Made by a program: the position numbers and the translations under genes
Notes under the pieces: generated by a model
The model's database searches: none
Seen by the model: only the letters and a program-made list of their open reading frames with translations
What the model was told of the DNA's origin: nothing
Shown: piece after piece, positions 38,101 through 49,484 of the stretch
How the letters are laid out: each line of letters opens with the position of its first letter
How positions within the stretch are numbered: the first letter of the stretch is position 1
Source of the DNA: Bagarius yarrelli
Lineage: Eukaryota > Chordata > Actinopteri > Siluriformes > Sisoridae
Direction: 5' to 3'
Assembly (NCBI GenBank): GCA_005784505.1
Contig: VCAZ01000106.1
Span: 980,055-1,044,054, forward strand
DNA: 64,000 bases

Positions 38101-41100
38101 GAGAATGTTAAATAATTTGTCCATCATTGGTGGGCAACTCATGTTCCTTAATTTATTTGTCCCACGTGATTTCCAACTATTCCTGCTTTACTTGCTGCTG
38201 ATTACCTGGATCAGGTTTGTTCAGTCAACCAGAAACTGGGAAATACCAATTTACTCGGTCTTCCCTGCACTCCATCTTCGTCTAAGATAGTTTCCTTCAG
38301 CTTCTGACTGACTGAATTCAGGAAAATATGTGATAGGGATAGTGGAACTTAAATGACATGCGTTGCCCACCATTGTTGTCTATTAAGATTAGTCAGTTCT
38401 AAACTAGATTCATGTCACAGTAACTACACACAAATGTATGTCTGACCTTCATTGCTAGCAATCTCGATGTTGGAGAACAGGCCGATCTTAATAATCTGCC
38501 AGAGGAGTCCAAGCACCAGATGGGGAGTTCCAGCAATCATGTCCTGAGCATCAAGGTTGACCACCATGCACCCGATGGCCGAGGCAGAGTTAAGGGCGAG
38601 TATCAGGTTCTCCTAGAAACCAAAAAAAAACCTGATAGGTTTGTCTTATTGTGATAAAGAGGTTATTGTTTAAAAAATTACAAATTTAATGCAGCTTAAG
38701 CAGAACAGGAAGTGAAACAAGGGACTACAGCACCTGTCAAGTCCATTTCCATATGGAAAAACCTTTTAAAAAATGAGTCATATGTCTTTACCGAACAAAA
38801 GGTGAAAAAGATGCCACCTTGCATAAACCTTTGTTATGCAAGTTTTGCATGTGCTTTTTGGATGGTTTTTAAACCAAACATCTTTTCTCGAATCTGACTG
38901 GTCATATGAATTATTATTTATCTATAACTTGATATTTATGGCATTTGGCAGACACCCTTATCCAGAGCGACTTATATTTTTATTAATTTTCCATCTAGGT
39001 TCCTTGCTCGTGGACCCAAAAATGGCAGTTTGGGTTTATGTCATACTTAGCTTGTGATCTTGTGAACTAGTATTGATCTATTCTCTGATAAGACACTTAA
39101 AGCACGCTTCTAATAAGGGTGTCTACCAAATACTGTAAATACAATGTAAATATTTGAAGAAGATTTATTAGTAGTAGATTGACAAAGATGGACTTTTTTT
39201 GATTTTAGTACTTTATCTCTACTAATCAAGATAAAATCCAGGCTGTCCTGAGGTCAGCTTGGCTGTGATACACTTGTTTCTGTCTTCCCCTAGCTGCTTT
39301 AACACAGCCAACCAAGGGCTTGTAAAAAGGATGAAGTGTTGAATGGCCTTTAGCACATAAAGCTGGATTTGATAGCAGCAATATGGCTGTGTCTCATTTT
39401 GACCCAGCCAAGCACAGAAAGAGAATTTTTGGATGTGAGCCCAGTGTGTCTTGCAGCTTGCTGCTGTACTGGCACAGACTTGGATTTAAAGCTGGATGCA
39501 CATGCATATGTCAGCACAACTCTGTCACCTCTTGAACAGCAATATTTTCAGACAAAAAGGCTTCCGCAGAGATTTGGGGACATCTTCATTTTCAGTTAAA
39601 TTTGCTTGCTGGCACATTTACACTGAGCGCTGTGTACAAATCCCAAGGATTGGAATTCAACAATCCGTCATCCTGTCTTTCTTCATGTCTCCAATGTTTT
39701 ACAGTAAAACTGCAATATTACAACTCGGAAAGTTCTGGGAAGCAAGCCAACCCGCATCAGTCTCTCCTCAAACCCCCCCCCCCCAGCAATATTTATGCCA
39801 CTGAATAGGCTTTAAACCTAAAGATGCTTTAGCAAAAGTGTTTTACAGAGATTCATGAAGGTCCATCAATATAAAATGTTCTGCTTACCAAGACTAAGCA
39901 GCTACAAAACGTGACTAAAAAGAAACAACATTTACCATTGAATTGGTTGTATATTGGTGTTTTTGGAACAATCTTGACAAGCTACTTTGCTTATCGGACA
40001 TTAGAAAGTAAATTTTGGCTAGCTAGGGCTGTATTCTGCTAAATTATATACATAAGTGTAATTAGTCACAAACATTATTTAGTTCTGCTACATTTTTTGC
40101 CTGCAGTAACTTTAGTACCCGGAGGAGATATATATATATGTCTTAAAAAGAGCAAGTGCTTACGGTCATGTTGAACATGGTGCGTTTTTTCGTGTTGATG
40201 ACCCTTTCATCAATCGTGTCCTTTTGAGAGTGGTTGACCATTTTGCTGTGAATAAATCAATAACAATACAAATATAAATAACAATAATAAAGCGACAATA
40301 TATAAAAAAGTTTTGTAGGTCAAAGTTAGTAACTGTTGTGTTATGCGCCACTTGACTATAGATCAGACATAAACTGGTCTGTTACATTTAAATCGGTTGG
40401 TCATTGATAAATTAGACAAATGATGATTAATTAAACGGATGATGGTATCATCTCACCAGAGGAGTATTCCATCCTTCACTGATGTGAACAGACTGTCTGT
40501 GTTAGGGTCCATGGGAATAATATGTTGGCAGTCCGGGTCATTGGCCAAGGCTTTATTGATCCAATTGACAAAAGCCACTTTCTCTTCATCTATAGGTAAA
40601 TTTTACAGATTAGACATAATCAAGAGATACAGTTAACAGTGGGACTTGTGCACAGCCAAGGACCATAAAATTACATCATTCAGACACTAATCTCTCCTAA
40701 TAGAATGTCGCTTTGACTCAGGTTTCAGCAAGACTCTGAGCTGTAAGGTCTACAGCACTACACATTACATTTACACTTTTGGCATTTAGCAGATGCCCTT
40801 ATCCAGACAGACTTACTGTCTTGGTGCAACAAAAAACAAAGTTGGGTCAAAATTACATTGGAAAAATTCATGTATTTAAAGACAGATTACAAAGCTGCTT
40901 AAACTGGTTTTGTGTTTGGAGTATTAAACATATTTGGGTGTCAGGTTTTTCTTAAGTAGGCCCAAAATTGGGTTTATATAGACATCTTCAAAACAATTTA
41001 GGGCTAGATAATGCTGACTGAATTGGCCTTCATTTTCTGACAAATGTAATACATAGAATATGTAAGCAGCAAATGTTTATAAAATGATTATGGCAGTTAT

Positions 41101-42024
41101 TTTTATATTATATTTTTTTATTACATTGAGGTTTTTTTTTGTGCTAGAACTAATCAGCCTACCAGAATATGAGTGCTGAGTTCCTACACTGGAGAGTCCA
41201 GATGTTCCCCCAAACGAGCAGATGCCATCCTTCCTAGTGATAGTCTTGCGAAAGGTTTCCCTCACTTCCTTACTTCTCACATCTTGGTATATCTGTGGAA
41301 TATGAGATGATGTGATCACAAACTACAGCAAAGTCCTAGATCCAGACTTCTTTCTCCAAAACTGGAGACATTCAGACATTTGTGCTTAAGCTTTTAATAA
41401 GCACGTTACCTGCTAATATTATAAATAGACAGTGATTATCCGTACCACAACAAACTCCTCAAAGCTTATCTTCTCATCTTTGTTGGTGTCGCCTGTGATG
41501 AACCTTTCTGCAATTTCTCGCACCTTGTACCCTGGAATAGAAAGGCTGGCTTCCCGAAAAAGCTCCTGCAGCTCGAAATCGCTGACATAGCCACTATTGT
41601 CTATGTCTGTGGAGAAGTGCAAGGGAAGCAATCAGTGTTGAGATGGTTTTATTTTCATTTGACCTTTTGTTACACAAATGCGATTCTCCTAAGTTACGGT
41701 CAGATCACGTTTACAACCAGTGAGTGCTCGGGATTCAATCATCGTCCAGTTTTTTTGTAATGAAGCTTCCTCTACCATACTTTAACTTTTTTTTGTCAAG
41801 ATTAACATTATCACTCACTGAACCCGAGAATAAATAATGTTAAGCATATTCGAAGGTAGTTTAACAACAACATCTGATACTTTTATCATGTTATGCACAA
41901 AAATAATAAATAACATAAAATCTATTATTGCAGTGTAATTCTTGATTGACTGACCGATTTTGTTGAAAGCTGTCCTGAGTTCCTCCAGGTCCTCTTGGGA
42001 GATCTGTTTCACGTCATTGTCCAT
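35148..42024 (-). CDS. pls1: Plastin-1 (I-plastin/fimbrin), complete
   Basis: Cytoplasmic actin-bundling protein of brush-border microvilli and stereocilia. Fifteen coding exons, minus: 41955-42024, 41446-41606, 41163-41292, 40457-40589, 40164-40245, 38447-38612, 37853-37995, 37671-37763, 36990-37185, 36504-36579, 36192-36306, 35944-36077, 35694-35817, 35352-35476, 35148-35277. They sum to 1878 nt: 625 residues plus TAA, against 629 in human. Two EF-hands come first (loops at residues 24-35 and 63-74). Four calponin-homology domains in two actin-binding modules follow (about 120-375 and 393-620; FVNWINKAL, LVLGLLWQI, RNWMNSLG, LSLVWQLMRRY). It ends ACLMGRGLKK. IDNSGYVSDFELQ and ISFEEF favour PLS1 over PLS3 and LCP1. 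In EF-hand 2 the usual Gly at loop position 6 is Glu (residue 68). No indels were found across the whole frame. Confidence 0.95.
38931..39145. repeat. MITE-like copy of the CATTTGGCAGACGCCC family with inverted ends
   Basis: Left end (about 38934-38968) and right end (about 39108-39143) are inverted copies of each other: GGCATTTGGCAGACACCCTT against the reverse complement of AAGGGTGTCTACCAAATACT. The whole element is about 215 bp. It lies in a pls1 intron. Confidence 0.65.
40762..40826 (+). repeat. Head fragment of the SINE-like repeat
   Basis: ACATTTACACTTTTGGCATT, then TAGCAGATGCCCTTATCCAG; the rest of the element is absent. In a pls1 intron. Confidence 0.6.
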
Positions 42025-42062
42025 GCTGTCAACTCCACAGCCTCTCTCACCATACAAGTGGC
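42025..42062 (-). other. pls1: pls1 5' UTR segment with splice acceptor
   Basis: A pyrimidine tract and CAG precede the leader about 38 nt upstream of the ATG, so the first coding exon has a short untranslated 5' part. The non-coding first exon and promoter must lie further right and could not be placed. Confidence 0.5.
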
Positions 42063-43820
42063 CTGGAAAAGAACACAGATGTGACTGAGACTTACTCCTG
42101 TAATTGAAACTTGAGCTCAGTCTCAAAGCATATGCAGAGCAGGACTGGCAAATTGACTTCGAATGAATTAGACTATCCAATCCCAAAACAATGCTACAAA
42201 TGTACCTATGGCTCAGGTTTGACTCCCGCTTCAGATCCAAGCGACTGTAAAAAAACCCCCAAAAAAACATATGACCTACCTTACAAAGCAGGGGACAGTC
42301 GCTGAGCAGGGGGAGGGACGCTCTGCCTTCAGGAACAGACACGTTGCTCACTGTGTCTGCTGTAAAGTTAACTTTTAAACCCACTGATGTTTTCTATACT
42401 GACAGCCTTTTAATTCCTACATTGTTATCTTGTCGTGACCGGATATCCATTTGATCCAGACTTCACAATAGAAATATTTGTTAGCTATTGTAAATATAAT
42501 AAAATGCACAAAAGAGCCTGTTTGTTTTCTGGTCCAGCTGGCAGGTGTGTGCACAAGTAGGATGGTTTATACAGTTAGCAAAGCTGGTGGGTGACACATA
42601 AACACTCCAGATCAACCTGTACCCCCTTAACATAATCAAATAGTATCAAATGTTCAGCAAATGCAGCTGGGAAATAGAGCACTGCTGTGAAATCGAGCAT
42701 AGTGACTGATCTTTAGGAGCTCTTGATGTAGAAAAACATTTCCATCCTGCTAGAAACTCAAAATACAGGGTTCTGATGATCAGTTTTGTTGCATAACTAG
42801 CGATTTGTTCCAACATAGGGTTGTGGTTTTTGGGAAAGACACTTCAAAGCACTATGACCTAGGATGTGAATGTAAATCAAAGAAATGTAAATTATTTTCA
42901 AACAATGAGCCCTACATTTGAATATGCAATGGAATTAACTGAGCAGGAAATGGCTATACTTGGCAAAATGTACATTGAAACAAGTCATCTGTCTTTGTTA
43001 CCAAAAGACAACGAGCAACCATTTTGGAACATCTTTCACATTTCACTTTAAGCATCATTAGGAGATCTGAGACCAACCAAAGGAGGCCAGAATTTGCAGT
43101 AACAACTTTTTACATTTGGTGTTGATTAAAAACTGGTAAACTTGGAGTAAGCTTGGAGTGATAAAAACTGACAAGCTTTAAGGTTCCAGTATGTAATTTT
43201 CTGCCACTTAAACAATATATGTAGATAATAAAGGGCTAAAGAAGACTCCCAAATGAACATGTGCTGGCAGAGCAACATGAGATCTCCATATGCCACAAAA
43301 CACAAGAATACAATGCTCACCAGGGTGTTGCAGTTAAAAAATGCTCTAAAAAGTTTAATTATTGCAATTGATCCAGCCTGTTATGGTTTTAAAAAATTAG
43401 GAAAGAACATTTGCAGTCATATTTAGTAAATATGATGATGATGTAATGCCTACCAAACCTGCTGAGGTTTCAAACATAATGACAAGTGTCAATCCCATAA
43501 CGTAATTAGCTGTCAGTTTTACAATCTTTAGCTCTACTCTTTATGGGCAACCATGAAGTTCCTCCAAAAAGAGCTGCAGACAAAAGAAATCGGAACCTGG
43601 TCACAGAACCCGAGTGATACCCGACCCCAGGCCATGTCGGTTTCTTTAAGAGGTTGTCACGGTGCTTTGCATCTCCACCACCTGCATTATTCATCGTTTT
43701 GCACGTAGGATCAGGTACCAAGCAGAAGCAGGGCCATGATGCAGATACAGCACTTCCTTCAGCGATTTATACACTCATCTGTTTTTGAGTAATTGTCTTT
43801 CACTGATGCACTATATTTTC

Positions 43821-44131
43821 ATTTACTGCATTTTGGCAGATGTTCTTATCCAGTAACATTTATCTCATTTATACAGCTGAGCAGTTGAGGGCCTTGCTTG
43901 AGAAGCTCAGCAATGGCAGCAGGGCCACACACACTCACACTGACTCCTATGGGCAATTTAGAATTACCAATCAACCTAACATACATGTTTTTGGACTGTG
44001 GAAGAAAACCGGAGAACCCGGAGTAAACCCACACAAGCAGGGGAAGAACATGCAAACCCCTGTCCAGGAATTAAACCTGGGACCTTCTTCCTGTGAGGCA
44101 ACAGTGCTAACCACTAAGCCACCGTGCTGCC
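43821..44131 (+). repeat. Composite interspersed repeat
   Basis: Left part is the SINE-like head and middle (GCATTTTGGCAGATGTTCTT, GAGGGCCTTGCTTGAGAAGC). Right part, from about 43942, is a different common fish repeat (GGGCAATTTAGAATTACCAA, TTTTTGGACTGTGGAAGAAA, GAACATGCAAACCCCTGTCC, AACCACTAAGCCACCGTGCT). The fusion lets one reading frame run through it, which is not a gene. Confidence 0.75.
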
Positions 44132-45251
44132 TTCAGCTATCACATATTCTGTCTTTCTATAAGCCACTTTATGGACTTCATAATAGCGTTGCGTTCCACC
44201 ACCCTGTATATTTTTATTCTTCTATAACAGCACACTTTAGCTTAGGCAAATTAAAGAGCAGGTTTTTTATACTTTTCCTGGAATGGAAGAGCAAAACAAA
44301 GCATTGGAGCTTGATTTCACACTTTGTTTACTGATGATGGAAAAACCAACAGATAAGAACATTACACTAACAGACTGATGTTCTGAAAAGACAGATAGTT
44401 TGACCAGAAGATTATGCTTATCAGTTGTTGGAAGCTTTGAAAACACCTTGCTGCTGTCAAGACTGCTTGCATTTGAATTGAAAATTTTTAGTTTAGCATG
44501 GACAGAGCCCATGTGTTGCCTTATAGGGCAAAGCAGCTGGTCAGTGTAGCGCTGTTTTGAATGGAAGCTAAGCTCATTTCCACAGAAAGGTAGAAATGAA
44601 GTAACTTCATCAACGCATTACAAAACAATTTTAACAATCAAAGCTTTCCCAAGGTTTTGTTAAAATCACATCATGTGAACGAGTATAGAAACATCTATCC
44701 CTTTATGTTAAATGAAAGCAAAATTTAAATTCTCGAAATCAAACCGCTGGTTTAAAGCATTACTTGAACCACGCCCTTGTCGCTGTATGTATAAAGAGGT
44801 GAAATTTGTTTCTTTATGTTTTTTTTTCTACAGACACTATGTATAAACATTTTGTGCCATCAAAATTAGCTGTGATTCATCAAGGCACAGACTCCATAAG
44901 ACCTCGGAAATTGTGTTATAGTACCAAGATATTACAATAAAAAGAGAAAGAATAACCCTTTATTTGACAAACACACACACACATACTTTATAAAACAATT
45001 CCTAAATGTTCCTTTCCTACATTTCCCTGGGTCAGCAATGATACAGTGGCTCTAGATCAGAGATTGTTTTTTGTTTTTTTTATCTGAAGAGGGTTTTATG
45101 CTTATTGGTTCTGCCATCTATCCTGGATGTTGGACATTAGTCAGCAAAACCAAGCCTTTATAGTCAAATTTAAACAAAGCTTTGCAACAGGCACTTAGGA
45201 TTCAGCAAGAATGCCATGGATAAGGATTGCAGCCCTATGGGAACTACTATT

Positions 45252-45440
45252 TAAGGGTGAAAATTATTTGATCCCCTGCTGATTTTGTACGTTTGCCCAC
45301 TAACAAAGAAATGATCAGTCTATAATTTTAATGGTAACAAAACATCCGGAAAAAACACATTTCTAAAAAAGTTATAAACTGATTTTCATTTTAATGAGTG
45401 GAATAATAATGTAATTCTCTTATCAATCTGAAATTAGAGG
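45252..45440 (+). mobile_element. Terminal fragment of a Tc1-like element
   Basis: Contains ATCCCCTGCTGATTTTGTAC, GTTTGCCCACTAACAAAGAA and ATGATCAGTCTATAATTTTA, followed by AAAAAGTTATAAACTGATTT. This is the familiar order at the end of a fish Tc1-family transposon. No transposase frame remains. Confidence 0.55.
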
Positions 45441-46413
45441 CACTGAGATGAGACCAAATTCGAGCATTCTGCAACACTATTTAGGATAAGCAGTTGGATG
45501 GGGAAAGAAAATTATTTATTTATGGAGGCCTCTGTTGGCTGTAATATCCATTATCAATATGATCCATGCCACTGTTCTTGATTTGATCATAAGGGGTTTT
45601 TTTGACTCTGGAGCCATCTGCTGGCTGTGATATGCCTTACCATTACGATTCATACCACTGTTTTTTTTTTTTATATTGTAGGAATATGAAAAGAAAAAAA
45701 AAAGAATTATTGTAAAATTGTGAAAATTGTAAAGAATTATGATATTTTATTCTACTCAGTGCAGAGTCGGTGCCTGTCATGGTGCTTTTGGATCTCCTTT
45801 TTTGTATTAAAAAAAACTGCAAAATTATTTGCCAAAAAGTGTTTTTTTGTGAGACATCCTGTTATTTTATTAGCTGACTCAGACCTTTGGCTTCTCCTCT
45901 AATGGTGAGTCTGGATCTCCCTCCCAGGAAATGAGCCAGATTCTCCAGAGGTGTCCTGGATAAAGATCTAGGATAATAATCCGCAGCAGGACATGTTAAG
46001 AAACAGCTGCAGTATACATATTGTTCTCCATATGCGAAAAGAACAGAAAATAAACAATACAGATAGAGAACTGCTGTAAAAATGTAATAAATACATTTCA
46101 GGAAGGCTATACACAGATACACTACACACAACAAAACTGATTTATAGCCTCTTTTCAGGTTAATACAACTATTAACCTATTAGATAGATAAATTCTATCT
46201 AATCAGCTACATGCTATGGACAGATTTGTGTTTCTATTTATGAGATCTAATTCTTTCTAATTAAAAATAGCTTTTTTAAGTATGTCTCATGCTAATAATG
46301 TAAGAAGACCAGAAGATGGCGCTTCTGTACAAGCAAAGCAGTGTTTGTGTTCTGACAATTTATTTAAGTTATAAAATGACCAATCGTCTTAAAATTAAGG
46401 TACCAATCGTTGT

Positions 46414-46510
46414 TTTTTGGTTGTGATCTTTGGTGTGCTGGATGTCCTTATAGCTGACAGTGTATTAACTCTATAAAGACATTTAACGCACCAAAAATCA
46501 CAACCGAAGA
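46414..46510. ncRNA. Long near-perfect hairpin, pre-miRNA-like (unproven)
   Basis: Arms 46414-46453 and 46471-46510 pair over 40 positions without a bulge. The inner 35 bp have three A-C mismatches and three G-U wobbles; five further pairs (two G-U) extend the base. The loop is 17 nt (46454-46470). Size and shape suit a pre-miRNA, but the sequence was not recognised as a known one and a short MITE would look the same. It lies about 0.6 kb upstream of the chst2 promoter block. Confidence 0.4.
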
Positions 46511-46989
46511 TTTTACCTGCACTTTTTTATTTTGTTGTTGAGAAATAACACATCTGAGGAGGTAACAACTGTTTAATATTACTATAAAATTAGGGGCCCT
46601 TTATAATATTATTATAAACGGGTTAACAGTGGGTTCAGCTGATTAAGGTGCCCCAAATCTACTGGTATGTTAGCGTTCCCTGCTGAAAAAATAAATAAAT
46701 AAAATAAAAATGCAACCCTACACAATAAAACCCTAACAGGACCTGCTTTTATTTTTTTTTAAAAGTAATACCACTATTATAACAAATGTAAAGGTTGGAT
46801 TTTATATTTGAATATTTTACATTTGTTACACTTGAAATTACATTTAATTGCTTGTTAAATATACGAAAATGGTTTAAGTACAATAAACACAAAAACACAC
46901 CTATTTATAATTTATTAATAATGAATATTCTTTTTATTCTAACATTTGCCCTTTTGGATAAGCGCGTTTTTGGATTTGCTCATGATGTC

Positions 46990-47335
46990 ATTTTGCCTTG
47001 CATGTGTTACAGCCAATCGTAATTCCTCCAGCCGCGTCGCTTCCACCAATCACTGGTCGGGGTAGGCGGGACTGTTTTGTCTCTGAGCTCTGATTGAATC
47101 CGCTCCGCTTGTGTGGAGTAGTAAACAGGAGCCGGGGAGCGGAGGCGCATCTTAACAGTCTCGTTTTGCATCACATAAACGTTATATTCCAATTACAGTA
47201 TTTTTTGGTTGGAATTACAATGCGGGGATCCGACGTTATTTATACAACGGGGTTGTTTTTATTAACCCACTACTGCAACGTGCTGTAAAGAAGAAGAAGA
47301 AGAAGAAAAGAAACGCGCAGGGATGCTGCGTGGTA
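46990..47335 (+). promoter_or_regulatory. chst2: Putative chst2 promoter and first, non-coding exon
   Basis: CpG-richer block with CCAAT boxes at 47013-47017 and 47046-47050 and a G-rich GGGGTAGGCGGG element at 47060-47071. A GAA-repeat leader follows (47287-47309). A GGTAAGC near 47331 could be the donor of a non-coding exon, but the matching acceptor before the ATG is not clear. Confidence 0.5.
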
Positions 47336-47613
47336 AGCTGAGACTGTAGATTTCATTTGCCTTTATTTTTACAAGTATTAAAAATAATTATATTTAATTT
47401 GTTACTTATAAAAGTTCGGCTTGTTCAGATTCTCGGTTATAGGTTTCCTCTGGAAAACAGTACAGCCTAATTGAAATGGATTAAATGGGCCCAGTTAGAA
47501 TTCGTCCTTCTCCTCCTCCTCCTCCTCCTCATCATTATCATCATCATCAACAACAAACAACTACAGCACTACTGCTTCCCCTATTGTAAAATTGTAAAAT
47601 CATCCTGTCCTAA

Positions 47614-48996
47614 ATGAAAAATAAGACATTCCCTCTTAAACCATCATGGGAGAAATCGTTTGGAAAGAGGCCCAAAACCTACTGCAGGAGCCAAACCAGG
47701 ATCATCGCCAACCCTGGCTTGGTCATCAAAGTGCTTGGTCGGAAGAAGATCATTGTGTTTCTTGCCTACTTTGTACTAGTGGCGGTGGCCATGCTGAACC
47801 TGGCTAACTACAAATGGGCCAAAGAGTCACATACATGCAGTCCCCAGGTAAAAGATAATGTGAGCTTCCAAAACAGACCGAACTTTCATTTGCTCTCCAA
47901 GGCGCCGCAGACGAGGAAGCGGCAACTTGTCTACATTTTAACCACATGGCGCTCTGGGTCGTCCTTCTTTGGTGAGCTTTTCAACCAAAACCCTGGGGCG
48001 TTCTTTTTGTATGAACCAATGTGGCACATTTGGCAGAAACTTTACCCTGGTGACGCGTTATCACTCCAAGGAGCAGAGAGGGACATGCTTAGCGCTCTGT
48101 ACAGATGCGATTTCTCCGTTTTTCAGTTGTATAACACTCAGCTCGGAAAGAATTTAACCACTCTAGAAATTTTTGGTGCCCTGTTCAATAAAGTTATTTG
48201 CTCCTATCCACTTTGCTTGTTTTACAGAAAGGATGTGGTGGGCATGGTGGATGACAAATTGTGTAAGAAGTGTCCACCTCAAAGCTTGCAAGCATTGGAA
48301 GAGCAGTGCCTGAAGTATGACACCATTGTGATTAAAGGAGTACGAATTTTAGATATAAATGTCTTGGCTCCCTTGTTGGAGGACCCCTCGCTTAATCTGA
48401 AAGTGATCCATTTGGTGCGCGACCCACGAGCCATGGCCCACTCCAGAATCCGATCCAAGCTTGGCCTAGTTCGGGAAAACCTGCAAGTGATAAAAAGCCG
48501 GAACCCCAAAATAAGGCATTTTCCCATAGCAGACTTGAAGCATAAAGCCAACAAAGATATTTCTGACTACTACGCCATTGGAGCCTTGGAGGTAATTTGT
48601 GAGCATGTGTCTAAAACTTTGAAAACAGTCCTTAGCAGTCCCAGCTGGCTCAAAGGGAAGTACATGATGGTGCGATATGAGGATTTGGTGGAAAACCCAG
48701 TCAGCACCTTAAAGCGGGTTTACCAGTTTGTAAACCTGACAGCTAGTCGCAACATGGAAGCTTTCGTCGTATACATGACTAACGGCCACAGTAACTCCGC
48801 TCAACCTTTTCAGGTTTCGCCTAGAAATGCAACCATGGCAGCCAGCACATGGAGAACTTTACTCACTTTCCAGCAGATTCGGCAGGTAGAGGACTACTGT
48901 CGCCATGCCATGTCCGTTCTGGGATATGTACACGTTCGTTCTCTGTGGGAGGCCAAGAACCTGAGCAAGAGTTTATTAACTTCCCCCAAGGTTTAA
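47614..48996 (+). CDS. chst2: Carbohydrate (N-acetylglucosamine-6-O) sulfotransferase 2, complete
   Basis: Golgi type II membrane enzyme that moves sulfate from PAPS to the 6-hydroxyl of non-reducing GlcNAc on glycoproteins, as in keratan sulfate and L-selectin ligands. One exon, 460 residues. Short cytoplasmic N-terminus, membrane anchor about residues 46-64 (IIVFLAYFVLVAVAMLNLA), stem, then catalytic domain. The 5'-phosphosulfate loop is TTWRSGSSFFGE (110-121) and the 3'-phosphate motif is LVRDPRAMAHSR (267-278). N-glycosylation sequons lie at 82, 180, 374 and 405. CHST2 is favoured over CHST4-6 by SLQGAERDMLSALYRCD, NLTTLEIFGA and the LSKSLL C-terminus. It is shorter than human (530) because the long Gly/Ala/Pro-rich stem is missing. 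The start is fixed by an in-frame TAA directly before the ATG. It could be either teleost duplicate. Confidence 0.95.
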   Translation: MKNKTFPLKPSWEKSFGKRPKTYCRSQTRIIANPGLVIKVLGRKKIIVFLAYFVLVAVAMLNLANYKWAKESHTCSPQVKDNVSFQNRPNFHLLSKAPQTRKRQLVYILTTWRSGSSFFGELFNQNPGAFFLYEPMWHIWQKLYPGDALSLQGAERDMLSALYRCDFSVFQLYNTQLGKNLTTLEIFGALFNKVICSYPLCLFYRKDVVGMVDDKLCKKCPPQSLQALEEQCLKYDTIVIKGVRILDINVLAPLLEDPSLNLKVIHLVRDPRAMAHSRIRSKLGLVRENLQVIKSRNPKIRHFPIADLKHKANKDISDYYAIGALEVICEHVSKTLKTVLSSPSWLKGKYMMVRYEDLVENPVSTLKRVYQFVNLTASRNMEAFVVYMTNGHSNSAQPFQVSPRNATMAASTWRTLLTFQQIRQVEDYCRHAMSVLGYVHVRSLWEAKNLSKSLLTSPKV

Positions 48997-49478
48997 AAAT
49001 CTGTGCTGACCAAAGAATAACTCGTGGTTTACCCTAAACCGAGTTTAGAGGACGTCAGAAAAAATGTTTGAGTCGTACTACTGACCACATTTGACCAAAA
49101 AAGACCTTGGAATTTGAGTTGCCCTTTAAGCAAAGCCAATGTTTAAACTTGAAAATCTGACATTGTGTTGTATCAAGCACAGCTTTCCTCAGTCTGCTGA
49201 AGCAGAAAGCTAATATTTCACAGCAACGTTGGTTTGGGGCTTCACCTGAAGTTTTAAAAGTAGGTGTGTACATGTGCTGGATTGTGGAAATGTCTTTTGA
49301 TATTAATGTTTAACAATGAGTATTTTTAAAAATCAACTTTCTCATGGAGTTTTGGGATCTGTATCTGTATCACAGCAAATAATCTTAATTCCTTTCTAAT
49401 TACGGTTCAATAAGAGGCTTGAAGATAAAGTGCCTTGTTTTAAAAAAAAAGGATTGGGTGTAATGAGTGATAATAAGA

Positions 49479-49484
49479 AATAAA
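49479..49484 (+). terminator. chst2: Candidate chst2 polyadenylation signal
   Basis: AATAAA about 480 nt after the chst2 stop codon, preceded by an A-rich stretch and followed by T-rich sequence. Other AATAAA motifs exist downstream, so site use is uncertain. Confidence 0.35.

Larger units (their letters stand above)
42063..46980. other. Region upstream of pls1 and chst2
   Basis: No protein-coding exon recognised between the divergent pls1 and chst2 starts. Holds the composite repeat at 43.8-44.1 kb, a Tc1-like end near 45.3 kb and the hairpin at 46.4 kb. Confidence 0.6.

Noticed and set aside
41815..42384. 189-residue minus-strand frame overlapping the first pls1 coding exon
   Set aside because: Only the short ISQEDLEELRTAFNKI part is real coding sequence; the rest is 5' leader and intron read-through.
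43840..44334. 164-residue open frame
   Set aside because: It runs through a composite of two interspersed repeats; no domain or splice evidence.
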